A stretch of DNA of 64,000 nucleotides from Chitinophagaceae bacterium (GCA_016720745.1 JADKKA010000006.1:1-64000); one strand, 5' to 3'. Shown: positions 17,832 to 26,937, counted from the first letter of the stretch. The notes: generated by a model from the letters alone, not told the origin. Program-made: numbers and translations.

Positions 17832-19244
17832 ATGCCAGTTAAAACAGCCGTACAGCAGCTACAAATGAGACAACAGCTTAATAGTATTTTACTGGCGCTG
17901 TTTTTTTCAATCAATGCATTATCCGGGCAGCCTGCTATCGCCCAGGATAAAGTATATTCAATAGCTGAATTAAAAGCTGATATTCAATTTTTAAAAACCA
18001 GACTGGAGAATAATCACCCGGGTCTTTATTTATATAGTGCTAAATCGGTTATTGATCATGTTTTTGACAGCCTGGAAAACGGGATATCCCAGCCGCTTAC
18101 CGGGCGGGAATTTTATAAGCATATCAGCATCATCAGTTCCATTATTAAAGATGGTCATACCATCCTCTTGCCGGGAGGAACAAACGCCAACCACTATCTT
18201 CCATATCATTTTGCCATAAGGAATAACCAATTGTTTACACAAATGGTTTGTACCGGAGACCGGACCATTCCTGCCGGTGCAGAGATCACGAGTATAAATC
18301 AGGTAGCCGCAACAGATATTATCAAACAGCTCTGTGAGAGACAGGTAAGAGACGGGGATAATCTGACTTACCCGTTATGGATTATAAGTAACTACTTCCG
18401 GCAGTATTACAGTTTTATTTTCGGGCAGCCGGATAGCTTTGCCATCCGGTATAAATCGGAAGGACAGGAAAAGTCGACTGTGGTGAAGGCCTTGCCCAGG
18501 GACAGCATTTATTATTACCGGCAACAGCATTATCCTGCCAGCATTTTGACAAGCCAGGTAAACAAAGGACTTACGCTTAGTCTGGAAAAAGAGAATCGCT
18601 ATGCGGTACTGACCATCAAGGATTTTCATAACGATGTTTTAAGGAAGGAGTACAAACAAAATTTTGACAAAGAAATCAGCTCCTTTTTTGAGCAGATTAA
18701 AAATAGCAAAACAGATAACCTGATACTGGATCTCAGAAATAACCAGGGCGGGGATATTGAAAACGGCGTTTATTTACTTTCCTATTTACTGGACAAGCCT
18801 TTTTCAATTGTGAAGGAATATTATTGTGTGGATGATCATGAGCTGAAACCCTGCAAGGGCCCCTCCTTGGGTTTGCATGATCCCCAACCAAATAATTATA
18901 AGGGACAGCTCTATGTATTAATCAATGGAGGCAGTTTCTCTAATTCAGGGATTGTATCCTCTTGTTTACAGGTTAATAAGCGGGCCACATTCATTGGCCA
19001 GGAGACAGGTGGAAATCCCCATGTCATCAACGGGTTTAGTAAAGATATCAGTCTGCCCAATTCCAAAATTCAGTTGCAGATTCCTACAAAACAGTTTGTG
19101 ATGACCAGCAAAGCCAACAATAACGGAAGAGGTGTTATGCCAACACATTTTGTGGAACCAAGGATCATAGATGTCCTGGAAAACAGGGATGCTGAACTGG
19201 TGTATACGATTGATCTGATTGGCAGGGAGAAGAAGGTAAAGTGA
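17832..19244 (+). CDS. Exported S41 family peptidase
   Basis: A secreted S41 protease-like protein of about 470 residues. The signal segment is LNSILLALFFSINALSGQ; either ATG 17832 or ATG 17865 is acceptable, and 17865 gives the more typical signal peptide. The N-terminal helical domain (LKTRLENNHPGLYLY, FYKHISIISSIIKDGHT) is typical of this group. The catalytic core follows: LILDLRNNQGGDIENG, LYVLINGGSFSNSGIV with the putative Ser nucleophile, and FIGQETGGNPHVING. It probably degrades peptides or proteins in the periplasm or at the surface. Confidence 0.85.
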   Translation: MPVKTAVQQLQMRQQLNSILLALFFSINALSGQPAIAQDKVYSIAELKADIQFLKTRLENNHPGLYLYSAKSVIDHVFDSLENGISQPLTGREFYKHISIISSIIKDGHTILLPGGTNANHYLPYHFAIRNNQLFTQMVCTGDRTIPAGAEITSINQVAATDIIKQLCERQVRDGDNLTYPLWIISNYFRQYYSFIFGQPDSFAIRYKSEGQEKSTVVKALPRDSIYYYRQQHYPASILTSQVNKGLTLSLEKENRYAVLTIKDFHNDVLRKEYKQNFDKEISSFFEQIKNSKTDNLILDLRNNQGGDIENGVYLLSYLLDKPFSIVKEYYCVDDHELKPCKGPSLGLHDPQPNNYKGQLYVLINGGSFSNSGIVSSCLQVNKRATFIGQETGGNPHVINGFSKDISLPNSKIQLQIPTKQFVMTSKANNNGRGVMPTHFVEPRIIDVLENRDAELVYTIDLIGREKKVK

Positions 19245-19345
19245 AATGGAGTAATCTGCAGGTTGGGTAAATGCGTATAAATTGCGAATTTGTAATCCCG
19301 GGCTGCTATAATTTTATCATATAACAAAATTTGAAACTGTTTTTT

Positions 19346-20077
19346 ATGAAAAATATCATCTATCTGCTAGCAATTTGTTTCTTAGTCCCCAGTATTGCTT
19401 ATTCCCAAAAACCAGAGGAAACAGAAGTCTGGACCCCCGAACCAAAACTGATCACTCCCGGCATCAATCCGCAGGCCCCTCCCTCGGATGCAATCGTTTT
19501 ACTGGATGGAAAGGATTTATCTAATTGGTCGGATCTAAAACAAAACCCGGCTCAATGGACACTGGAGAATGGGGTAATGACCGTGGCGAAGGGCAAGGGA
19601 GATATAAAGACAAAGCAGGGATTTGGCAGCTGTCAGTTGCATGTGGAATGGCGCTCACCGGCGGAGGTAAGCGGTAGCGGACAAAACCGGGGCAACAGCG
19701 GCATCTTTCTGATGGGCCGTTATGAAGTGCAGGTACTGGATAATTTTAATAACCGGACTTATAGCAACGGACAGGCAGGCAGTATTTACAAACAGCATAT
19801 CCCATTGGTGAATGCATGTAAGCCGCCGGGGGAATGGCAGACCTATGATATCATTTTCACGGCGCCAAAATTTGGGGAGGATGGGAGTCTGCTATCAGCT
19901 GCAAGGGTAACGGTGATACAAAACGGCGTACTGGTGCAGAATAATGTGGAGTTGAAGGGGGAGACGGTGTATATCGGGCAGCCGAAGTATACAAAGCATG
20001 GGGAGAAGGAAGCATTGGTGTTGCAGGATCATGGTTGTTTGGTGAGTTATAGGAATATTTGGGTGAGGGAACTGTAG
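19346..20077 (+). CDS. DUF1080 (3-keto-disaccharide hydrolase-like) exported protein
   Basis: A 243-residue exported protein of the DUF1080 (concanavalin-like) family. The signal peptide is MKNIIYLLAICFLVPSIAYS. Family landmarks are AIVLLDGKDLSNWSDL, WTLENGVMTVAKGKGDI, HVEWRSPAE, RGNSGIFLMGRYEVQVLDN, and the C-terminal VLQDHGCLVSYRNIWVREL. Some family members hydrolyse 3-keto-sugars made by Gfo/Idh/MocA enzymes. A Tat-exported Gfo/Idh/MocA gene lies 5.5 kb away (25540-26907), so a joint role in sugar catabolism is possible but only inferred. Confidence 0.9.
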   Translation: MKNIIYLLAICFLVPSIAYSQKPEETEVWTPEPKLITPGINPQAPPSDAIVLLDGKDLSNWSDLKQNPAQWTLENGVMTVAKGKGDIKTKQGFGSCQLHVEWRSPAEVSGSGQNRGNSGIFLMGRYEVQVLDNFNNRTYSNGQAGSIYKQHIPLVNACKPPGEWQTYDIIFTAPKFGEDGSLLSAARVTVIQNGVLVQNNVELKGETVYIGQPKYTKHGEKEALVLQDHGCLVSYRNIWVREL

Positions 20078-20116
20078 GGGGGCGAGTGGCGAGTGGTGAG
20101 AGGCGAGTGGGGGTTC

Positions 20117-20269
20117 ACCGCGAGGAGAGTTTCTCGCAGCGGGTCAGAGACGCAGTGTATTAAGGATGAACTACCCCTCACTACTATTTCGAGCGAAGCG
20201 AGAAATCTTGTATTTTTTTCTCTCCCCCACAGCATGTCATCCCGAACGCAGTGAGGGAACTTGTATTCA
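20117..20269. repeat. Interspersed repeat, copy A (153 bp)
   Basis: It is near identical to 21790-21943. It begins ACCGCGAGGAGAGTTTCTCG and ends GAACTTGTATTCA. The 20078-20496 gap holds nothing else apart from a shorter repeat near 20310-20367 (CGCTAAGAGACGCAA onward) that recurs near 22110-22169. Confidence 0.9.
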
Positions 20270-20496
20270 TATTTCAGCCCGCAGGGCCCTTTGGGCGAAG
20301 ACACAGGGTCGCTAAGAGACGCAAAGAAGAGCCGCTGTGTTTCGCCTTGTTCGCTGTGGTTTTTTTAAAGGAGTATGATTGTCGTTATTCTCAATCATAT
20401 TTGACATTTTCACCAGGTTTGATAAAATCATTTAGACTAAGCGATTCGCATATTGAATGGCTCCAATCGTTAATAAGTAAAATCACGGTTCTACCC

Positions 20497-21759
20497 ATGC
20501 GTCAATCCATACTCTGCTTTCTTTTTTTATCCCTGCTGCAGTATGTGAGCGGACAAAATTCAATCAAAAAATATGTGCAGGAAAATACAATACGGGTGCA
20601 GACCCTGTCACCGGATACAGCCTATGGAGAAGACCTGGACGCGATTGGGAATGCCATCGGTGATGCAAGGATTGTAATGCTGGGAGAACAGGATCATGGA
20701 GATGCTCCTTCCTTTCTGGCCAAGACCAGACTGATCCGTTACCTCCATGAAAAAAAAGGATTCAATGTACTGGCATTTGAGAGTGATTTTTTTGGATTAA
20801 ACGAAGGCTGGGACCGCCTGAACAAGACACCGGATAGTATCAGTCAATTTATCCGCAGGAATATTTTTCCGATCTGGACCGGTTGTCATACCTGCCTGCC
20901 CCTTTTTAAACAGATCATTCCTGATTCCTGGAAAACGAAGCAGCCATTGATTGTAACAGGAGTCGATAACCAGCTGATCCTGGATTTTTCCAGGCGCTCA
21001 CTGGTTCCCTTGCTCGACAGTGTATTGCAATCAGCCCAACTGCCCATTACCCGCGAACCATATTACCGTACAGAGCTGTTGGCCGGGATTGATTCCATGA
21101 AAAACTGGTATGGCCGTGTACCCGCCGATACGATTTGGTATGGCCGTACCTGGACACATTTGAATACCCTGTATCAACAGGCCGCGCAGCATTTTGCCCC
21201 TCATGATTTCTGGATGCAGGTGATAGAGAATCTGCGACAGGAATATCTTTCCTTTCGCTCCTCACAAAAGGAATACCGCTTCGCCTCAAACAACCGCGAT
21301 TACCAGATGGCAGAAAATCTGAAATGGCTGCTGCGCTACAAGTATCCAAAGGAGAAGATCATCGTATGGGCTGCCAGTTACCATATTGCCCGTTTTGAAG
21401 ATTCCATGCCTGGCCGTTACGACCGGACCATCCATACCATGGGGGCTTATTTTTCGAGGGATCCGGTATGGAAGGATAGCACTTATATTCTCGGATTCAG
21501 TTCAGGCAGCGGTAAGGCCGGACGATTGGGTCAAGGTGATTATACTGTCGGTGAGCCAAAGAAAGGCAGTTTTGAAACATGGATCAATGAGGGGTATGAG
21601 TATGCGTTTACGGATTTTCTTTCTTACCGGAAAAGAGGAGCGAATAAAGGGGAACAGTTCAACCTAAAAGGCTTCGGACATATGTATATGAAGACTGACT
21701 GGACAAGCGTGTTTGATGGTGTTTTCTTTATCAGGAGGATGTATCCTTGTAGTAAGTGA
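20497..21759 (+). CDS. Erythromycin esterase family protein, exported
   Basis: A 420-residue secreted protein; the ATG at 20497 gives a signal peptide (MRQSILCFLFLSLLQYVSGQ), whereas an earlier in-frame start would read through repeat DNA. The esterase family motifs are IVMLGEQDHGDAPSF (the Glu and His of the LGExxHG motif), then VLAFESDFFGLNEG, and IVWAASYHIARFED carrying a second His. Family members either open macrolide lactones or have other hydrolytic roles; most chromosomal Bacteroidota copies have no shown resistance function, so resistance should not be assumed. It sits between copies A and B of the 153-bp repeat. Confidence 0.85.
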   Translation: MRQSILCFLFLSLLQYVSGQNSIKKYVQENTIRVQTLSPDTAYGEDLDAIGNAIGDARIVMLGEQDHGDAPSFLAKTRLIRYLHEKKGFNVLAFESDFFGLNEGWDRLNKTPDSISQFIRRNIFPIWTGCHTCLPLFKQIIPDSWKTKQPLIVTGVDNQLILDFSRRSLVPLLDSVLQSAQLPITREPYYRTELLAGIDSMKNWYGRVPADTIWYGRTWTHLNTLYQQAAQHFAPHDFWMQVIENLRQEYLSFRSSQKEYRFASNNRDYQMAENLKWLLRYKYPKEKIIVWAASYHIARFEDSMPGRYDRTIHTMGAYFSRDPVWKDSTYILGFSSGSGKAGRLGQGDYTVGEPKKGSFETWINEGYEYAFTDFLSYRKRGANKGEQFNLKGFGHMYMKTDWTSVFDGVFFIRRMYPCSK

Positions 21760-21789
21760 GTAGGCTTCAACGAAGAGAGAGATTGTTTT

Positions 21790-21943
21790 ACCGCGAGGAG
21801 AGTTTCTCGCAGCGGGTCAGAGACGCAGTGTATTAAGGATGAACTACCCCTCACTACTATTTCGAGCGAAGCGAGAAATCTTGTATTTTTTTCTCTCTTC
21901 CCACAGCATGTCATCCCGAACGCAGTGAGGGACCTTGTATTCA
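21790..21943. repeat. Interspersed repeat, copy B (154 bp)
   Basis: It matches copy A at 20117-20269 with only a few differences, for example CTCTTCCCAC for CTCCCCCAC near the end. It follows the esterase stop codon by 30 bases. Confidence 0.9.
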
Positions 21944-22243
21944 ATTCTCTGCCCAGAGGGACTGCGGGCGTGAAATATCACCGTAGGGAGATTTAACCGC
22001 GAGGACACGAGGGCGCAAGGAAACGCAAGGAAATATCACCGCAGAGAACGAGAGAAGCAGAGGTAACGCAGAGAGAAACTTAACCGCTCGAAGAGTCCTA
22101 TGGACAAGGACGCTAAGAGACGCAAGGAGCTGCGCTGTGTTTCGCCATGCTCGCAGTGGTTTTTTTAAAAGGAAAAGGAATTGCATTCTTCTAAAAGAAC
22201 CAGGACGCTTTTATCTGCAGTGTGCTGAAAAGAGATTATTTTT
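21944..22243. other. Intergenic repeat-rich stretch
   Basis: No gene. It contains several short words of the same repeat family: TCTGCCCAGAGGGACTGCGG, ACCGCAGAGAACGAGAG, TCGAAGAGTCCTATGGAC and CGCTAAGAGACGCAAGGA, which recur near 20310, 23350 and 30510. Confidence 0.7.
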
Positions 22244-22265
22244 GATAGTATCAAATGATACTATC
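22244..22265. promoter_or_regulatory. Perfect palindromic operator candidate before the fic gene
   Basis: GATAGTATCA at 22244-22253 and its exact reverse complement TGATACTATC at 22256-22265 are separated by AA. The palindrome ends two bases before the fic start codon at 22268, so a bound regulator would block transcription or translation initiation. The Fic C-terminus looks like a small helical domain that might be the binder; that is inference. Confidence 0.6.
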
Positions 22266-22267
22266 AC

Positions 22268-23221
22268 TTGAAACCCCCTTATACGATAACCGAAAATATC
22301 CTGCAACTGGTCGCGGCCGTCTCCGAGAAAATTGGAGCTGTTAATGCCTCATTTCTTACTAAGCAGGCACCTTCTCTTCGGAAGAGAAACCGGATAAGAA
22401 CTATCCATGCTTCCCTGGCTATTGAGGGTAATACTTTATCCATTGATCAGATTACGGCCATCATTGACAATAAAAAAGTACTCGGCCCGGCAAAGGATAT
22501 TCGGGAAGTGACCAATGCAATTAAAGTCTATGATCAGCTAAATAAATTCAACCCCTTCAGTGAAGTCTCGTTTTTATTAGCACATCAAACCTTAATGAAG
22601 GGCTTAATTAGCAATGCAGGTCAATACAGAAAATCTGGCGCAGGGATTGTAAAAGGGGCGGCCATTACTCATCTGGCCCCAGGGGCTTCGAATGTCCCCC
22701 ATTTAATGAAGAATCTTTTCCGGTATTTGAAAAAGAAAGAAGAACTGCTCCTGATTAAAAGTTGTGTTTTTCATTACGAGATGGAATTTATTCATCCTTT
22801 TGCGGATGGCAACGGAAGAATGGGAAGGCTTTGGCAGACGCTTTTACTAATACAGCAATACCCGGTATTAGAATTCCTGCCCTTCGAAACACTGATATCC
22901 AGGAATCAGAAAAAATATTATCAGGCACTTTCCATCAGTGATAAACAGGGGCAATCCACTTATTTTATAGGATTCATGCTTAAAATATTAAGTGATTCAC
23001 TGGATGAATTGCTGACCGAAAGATCAGGCCCGCTTACCGGCCCGGAGCGGGTGCATATTTTTCTGGAAAGCGGGGTAAAGGAATTTACCAGGAAAGATTA
23101 TATGAACTATTTTAAAATGATTTCTCCGGCTACCGCCAGCCGGGATGTTTTATGGGCCGTCAGCAATAAACTTGTTAAAAAGACTGGCGACAGAAATAAG
23201 ACTAAGTACAGGATAAAGTAG
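22268..23221 (+). CDS. Fic family protein (class II), probable AMPylase
   Basis: A 317-residue Fic protein. The active-site motif HPFADGNGRMGR starts at His176 and is complete, so transfer of AMP from ATP to a target hydroxyl is expected. The N-terminal SLAIEGN (Ser49 to Asn55) matches the autoinhibitory (S/T)xxxE(G/N) helix, which places it in class II, where the enzyme is self-restrained. The C-terminal ~90 residues (GPERVHIFLESGVKEFTRKDY onward) resemble a winged-helix region found in many such proteins. The start is TTG 22268, since a stop lies upstream in frame and no ATG fits. The target is unknown; the upstream palindrome suggests its own regulation. Confidence 0.9.
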   Translation: MKPPYTITENILQLVAAVSEKIGAVNASFLTKQAPSLRKRNRIRTIHASLAIEGNTLSIDQITAIIDNKKVLGPAKDIREVTNAIKVYDQLNKFNPFSEVSFLLAHQTLMKGLISNAGQYRKSGAGIVKGAAITHLAPGASNVPHLMKNLFRYLKKKEELLLIKSCVFHYEMEFIHPFADGNGRMGRLWQTLLLIQQYPVLEFLPFETLISRNQKKYYQALSISDKQGQSTYFIGFMLKILSDSLDELLTERSGPLTGPERVHIFLESGVKEFTRKDYMNYFKMISPATASRDVLWAVSNKLVKKTGDRNKTKYRIK

Positions 23222-23480
23222 CAATGGGATCAATTACAAAGCATGGAATCAGTGCTTCATTTTCTATCTTTAATCAATTGATTAGGTCACTATGGCCGAC
23301 AGGGAACGGGAGAAGCAGAGGTTTCGCGAGGGCAGTTTGGCTTCAATTCTCTGCCCAGAGGCCCTTCGGGCGTGAAATTCTCCGGGAAGCAGAGTCCGCC
23401 GGGTAAAATCTCTCGCGAAAACTCATTTACTCATGTTCTCTGCGGTGAAAATTTAGCCACATCATTTATTTTGAACCAAC
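23222..23480. other. Intergenic repeat-rich stretch
   Basis: No gene. It carries TTCAATTCTCTGCCCAGAGG and CCCTTCGGGCGTGAAATTC, both related to the end of repeat copy B, and TCATGTTCTCTGCGGTGAAA, the terminal word of the element at 30532-30733. Confidence 0.65.
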
Positions 23481-24002
23481 ATGCTGATTCAACCATACTC
23501 CTCTTCATGGATACCCGACTTTGAAAACCTGAAAGCCGAGCTCGAAAAAGGATTGCAGGGCATCGACTATCGCATCGAACATGTGGGCAGCACGGCCGTA
23601 CCCGGTCTGGCTGCCAAAGCCATCATTGATATCGATATTATTTACGCTGGGGGGCAAGCATTCGAAAAAATAAAATCCGGTTTAATTCAAATTGGCTACT
23701 ACCATAACGGCAACCAGGGTATTGCAGACCGGGATGTGTTTAAAAGAAATGCGAATGGTTCGAATGAAATACTGGATACCATTGTTCATCACCTTTACGT
23801 TTGTAAATTGAACAGTCCGGCCCTGGAGAGACATCTTTTATTCAGGGATTATTTACAAAAAAATGAGGAAGCCCGTAACACCTATCAGCAAATGAAATAT
23901 GAACTGGCTGAGAAGGCGGCTGAGGATAAAAAACGATATGCCGCACTGAAAGAAATACATGTTAATCCTTTCGTGGATGAAATCATGGATATAATGAAAT
24001 AA
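23481..24002 (+). CDS. GrpB family protein (nucleotidyltransferase fold)
   Basis: A 173-residue protein of the GrpB/UPF0157 family. It opens with IQPYSSSWIPDFENLKAEL and has the family hallmark IEHVGSTAVPGLAAKAIIDIDI, in which the Gly-Ser and the Asp-x-Asp form the nucleotidyltransferase-type active site. The usual HHLYVCKLNSPALERHLLFR and the C-terminal helix are present, at normal length. The substrate is not established. The gene stands alone between repeat-rich spacers. Confidence 0.9.
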   Translation: MLIQPYSSSWIPDFENLKAELEKGLQGIDYRIEHVGSTAVPGLAAKAIIDIDIIYAGGQAFEKIKSGLIQIGYYHNGNQGIADRDVFKRNANGSNEILDTIVHHLYVCKLNSPALERHLLFRDYLQKNEEARNTYQQMKYELAEKAAEDKKRYAALKEIHVNPFVDEIMDIMK

Positions 24003-24362
24003 AGCAAAAAACAGATACAGTTTAGCTGTTGGAAGCTTAATTTACAAATGGGTGAAAAAAGGGATGCAGCGAATTGTAGAACAGAAATGTCAGCATCTTA
24101 TCATTCGAAAACTGGGTTGACTTTTTTTTCTTTTATCTGTGGGGCCTTTGGCTCATTTGCACTTTGTCGAAAGTATAACAATGCAATTTTCACGTTGAGA
24201 GGTTTTGTTTTCTGCCAAGAGGCCAGCTGATTCAGTTTTCAAATTTTACCCGTTTCGGCAATTATATTCCCATCAGATAATAGTTATGGGGCGGTTCCTG
24301 TTTGCATACCTGAATGAAAATATGACTGGAGAACAATTTACCGGATCTTTAAATTTTTTAAG
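24003..24362. other. Intergenic, nothing recognised
   Basis: A 60-codon open frame at 24048-24230 has poor coding character and no similarity I can recognise. No hairpin, repeat or clear promoter was seen here. Confidence 0.4.
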
Positions 24363-24869
24363 TTGACCTTTCTTCAAAAAATAGCGGCCTATTCGCTGGG
24401 ATTTAAGACAGACAAAGATCTGCCCGATATTGCCATGACCGCCATGGAGGAAGGATATGATACGGCCTCACTCCGGATGCTTGCGGGCAAGAGTGAAAAG
24501 GACAGTGCATTTGAACTGCGTGAATATTTTGGACTGGCATTGAAAGAGCTTGGACTTGTTTTGCCTGAAAGAAAGGAAGCCTTGACAAGGGTGGTTGCAT
24601 TTTATGCTAACAGGATTGCAGAAAAGGAGGTTGATACTTACCAGGGTTTCGATGAAATGAATGCCATGATCAACAAAACGGAGTTTGAGTGTGATGCGTT
24701 GGGCTTGATGTCCTGTTACGTAGATTATATTACGATCTGGGAAGAAAAGTCAGATGGGCTGGATTTTCATACTGCGGAAGGTATCAGTAAGGATCAGTAT
24801 ATAGAAAGAACAGAGGAAGGGATTCGGCGGCAGTTGAAGGAATGGCTGATTTTAAACGAAACAAAGTAG
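24363..24869 (+). CDS. Hypothetical protein
   Basis: A 168-residue, acidic, helical cytoplasmic protein of unknown function. No named domain is recognised; visible features are DLPDIAMTAMEEGYDTASLR near the start and REYFGLALKELGLVLPERK in the middle. The start is uncertain: TTG 24363 keeps the full N-terminal helix (MTFLQKIAAYSLGFKTDK), while the first in-frame ATG lies about 17 codons later. It precedes the PH-domain gene by about 90 bases. Confidence 0.6.
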   Translation: MTFLQKIAAYSLGFKTDKDLPDIAMTAMEEGYDTASLRMLAGKSEKDSAFELREYFGLALKELGLVLPERKEALTRVVAFYANRIAEKEVDTYQGFDEMNAMINKTEFECDALGLMSCYVDYITIWEEKSDGLDFHTAEGISKDQYIERTEEGIRRQLKEWLILNETK

Positions 24870-24960
24870 CTGATAGTATCGATACACTTCTTTTTCATTT
24901 ACTAAATGCCGACATTTGTTTGTCGCTAAAGCAAAACCATCTAACTATATATTTTGACAA

Positions 24961-25515
24961 ATGGATTTTCTGACTTCATCTGAACTGCAACAACATCTGG
25001 ACAGCAATGAAAAACTAATCTGGTCAGGACAGCCTAAAAAAGGGGTTATTTTCCGGACAGCAGATATCTTCCTGATTCCTTTTAGTTTATTATGGTGTGG
25101 CTTCGCCATCTTCTGGTTTACCACGGCCCTGCGATCCGGAGCGCCATTCATCTTTGCCATGTTCGGGATACCATTTGTGGTCGTCGGACTGATTTTTGTC
25201 TTTGGCCGTTTTATCATTGATGCCAAAATGCGCGAGAAAACAGTCTATGGCATTACCGCCGACCGGATCATTATCAAATCCGGGATTTTTAAGAAGTCGG
25301 TAAAGTCACTCAATATCAAAACCCTTTCAGATATTGAATTTGATGAAAAAGGAGATGGGTCCGGAACCATCCGAATCGGTCCACGCAACATAATGATGAG
25401 CTGGATGAATGGGATGGAATGGTGGCCGGGATATAAGTATGGCCCCAGCATTGATCTGATCCCGGAAGTCAGGAAGGTGTATCAGAAAATCATTGAGCTG
25501 CAAAGGGAGAAATAA
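24961..25515 (+). CDS. Membrane PH-domain protein (bPH/DUF304 type)
   Basis: A 184-residue inner-membrane protein. Two hydrophobic segments at about residues 37-59 and 63-85 (DIFLIPFSLLWCGFAIFWF and FIFAMFGIPFVVVGLIFVF) are followed by a bacterial PH domain: TVYGITADRIIIKSGIFKK, KSLNIKTLSDIEFDEKG, and GTIRIGP. This is the usual layout of DUF304 proteins, whose function is not established. The ATG follows a TATATTTTGAC sequence by four bases, which may be part of a promoter. Confidence 0.85.
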   Translation: MDFLTSSELQQHLDSNEKLIWSGQPKKGVIFRTADIFLIPFSLLWCGFAIFWFTTALRSGAPFIFAMFGIPFVVVGLIFVFGRFIIDAKMREKTVYGITADRIIIKSGIFKKSVKSLNIKTLSDIEFDEKGDGSGTIRIGPRNIMMSWMNGMEWWPGYKYGPSIDLIPEVRKVYQKIIELQREK

Positions 25516-25539
25516 GAAAGCGCTGGCTGTTCATCAAGC

Positions 25540-26907
25540 CTACACTTTCACGTCCACCACCTTATTCTCCTTCCTGCTTTTCTCTGCGGCAAATCCCATC
25601 AGGTGACTTTCAATAGATGCATCAATGGTCGAAGTAAGTAAGGCCGGGTTTTGCTGGTCCACTGCCTGGATCCAGTCAGCTACCAGTCTCCAGTCGCCTC
25701 CACCATGTCCGTCGGTATCCTGTTTCCATTCTGTTTTTTTACCGGTTCGGAAATCAGTGAGGGTAAAGGAACTCATATCACCTACAATATCTCCCATACT
25801 GCCCATCACCCTGGTACGGCGACCTTCATAGGAAGTAAAGGCTTCCATGGAAAATGCGGCCGTGATATTTCCTTCAAACTGAATATTGCAGATATAATGA
25901 TCGGGCTGGTCGTTTTCCATTTTATATACACAACGGCCATAATTGGTGGTCTTCAGTTTTTCAAGGATATACTCACCGTGTTTTGATTTGTCATCAGGCA
26001 TATCAAATACATAGGTACGCTGGCGGTTGCGGTAATATAGTTTTTGTGCAGAATAAGGGCATTCCGCTTCCACCGCACAACCATCGCCGCAACGGGCGGT
26101 ACTGCCAGCCGGGGCATTTTCTTTGCGGAACCATTTCAGGTCGCCAAAGGCCTGGATACGTTGCGACGGTTTATTCACCATCCATTTTAAAATATCCAGA
26201 TCATGACAGGATTTGGCAAGGATGATGGGAGTAGTAGCCTTGCTGTTATGCCAGTTGCCCCGCACATAAGAATGACTCATATGCGTATGCTCAATGGGTT
26301 CCATATGTTGTACACTGATCACTTCTCCAATAGCACCGCTGTTCATCAGTTCGCGGAGCTTCACAAAATAAGGGGCATAGCGCAGCACATGACAGACGGC
26401 TACAATGCGATTATTCTTTTTGGCCAGTTCCAGAATATCCCGGCATTCTTTTTCACTGGGAGAAATCGGTTTCTCGAGCAATACATCATAACCCATTTTC
26501 AGTGCAGCCATACAGGGACCGTAATGCAGATCATCCGGTGTGGTGATGATAATAGCGTCGGCAAACTTGGGACGCTTGAATACATCCTCCCAGGTATTGA
26601 ACTGATTGCTCTCGGGTATATTATGTTTTGAACTGTAACGTTGTTTGCGGATGGGAATGGGTTCGGCCACCCCAACAATATCAAGCTGATCGGCATATTG
26701 CACGGCATAGTTACCATACACATTTCCACGCGAACCGGCACCACAGGTGATGGCCGTTACCGGTTTTTTAACCGGGCGGTGCAGGGGATTATCCGGCAGG
26801 ATGATGCGTTCCCCTTTTTCATTGCGGGCCCAGGAAGATAGCGGCAGGGCAGCAGCGGAGAATCCAAGGGCTTTGAGGGCATCGCGGCGGGAAAAATGAT
26901 TGGGCAT
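25540..26907 (-). CDS. Tat-exported Gfo/Idh/MocA family oxidoreductase
   Basis: A 455-residue NAD(P)-dependent sugar oxidoreductase, probably periplasmic. The N-terminus is a twin-arginine signal (FSRRDALKALGFSAAALPL). The Rossmann part has ITCGAGSRGNVYG, and the family's catalytic Lys sits in VLLEKPISPS. The C-terminal half holds the substrate-binding sheet (NIQFEGNITAAFSME). A distinctive Cys-rich insert, RCGDGCAVEAECPYSAQKLY, could bind a metal. Tat-exported relatives include GH109-type glycosidases that use NAD as a cofactor, so hydrolysis of a sugar derivative by transient oxidation is possible. The gene runs convergently toward the PH-domain gene. Confidence 0.85.
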   Translation of the reverse strand: MPNHFSRRDALKALGFSAAALPLSSWARNEKGERIILPDNPLHRPVKKPVTAITCGAGSRGNVYGNYAVQYADQLDIVGVAEPIPIRKQRYSSKHNIPESNQFNTWEDVFKRPKFADAIIITTPDDLHYGPCMAALKMGYDVLLEKPISPSEKECRDILELAKKNNRIVAVCHVLRYAPYFVKLRELMNSGAIGEVISVQHMEPIEHTHMSHSYVRGNWHNSKATTPIILAKSCHDLDILKWMVNKPSQRIQAFGDLKWFRKENAPAGSTARCGDGCAVEAECPYSAQKLYYRNRQRTYVFDMPDDKSKHGEYILEKLKTTNYGRCVYKMENDQPDHYICNIQFEGNITAAFSMEAFTSYEGRRTRVMGSMGDIVGDMSSFTLTDFRTGKKTEWKQDTDGHGGGDWRLVADWIQAVDQQNPALLTSTIDASIESHLMGFAAEKSRKENKVVDVKV

Positions 26908-26937
26908 GTTGTGGTTGTTTAGATAAATGTAAGAATT

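Noticed and set aside
23224..23406. A 60-codon open frame after fic
   Set aside because: It is translated from dispersed repeat sequence, and its end (SAQRPFGREILREAESAG) reads the repeat words.
24048..24230. A 60-codon open frame
   Set aside because: It has no recognisable domain, an atypical composition and no start signal. Nothing supports it as a gene.
24946..24957. TATATTTTGAC as a promoter of the PH-domain gene
   Set aside because: It is close to TAnnTTTG but has three bases between TA and TTTG, and the nearest TTTG pairs are 25 bases away, so it was not called.
26203..26631. A 142-codon open frame on the + strand
   Set aside because: It is antisense to the Gfo/Idh/MocA oxidoreductase gene and shows no family features.
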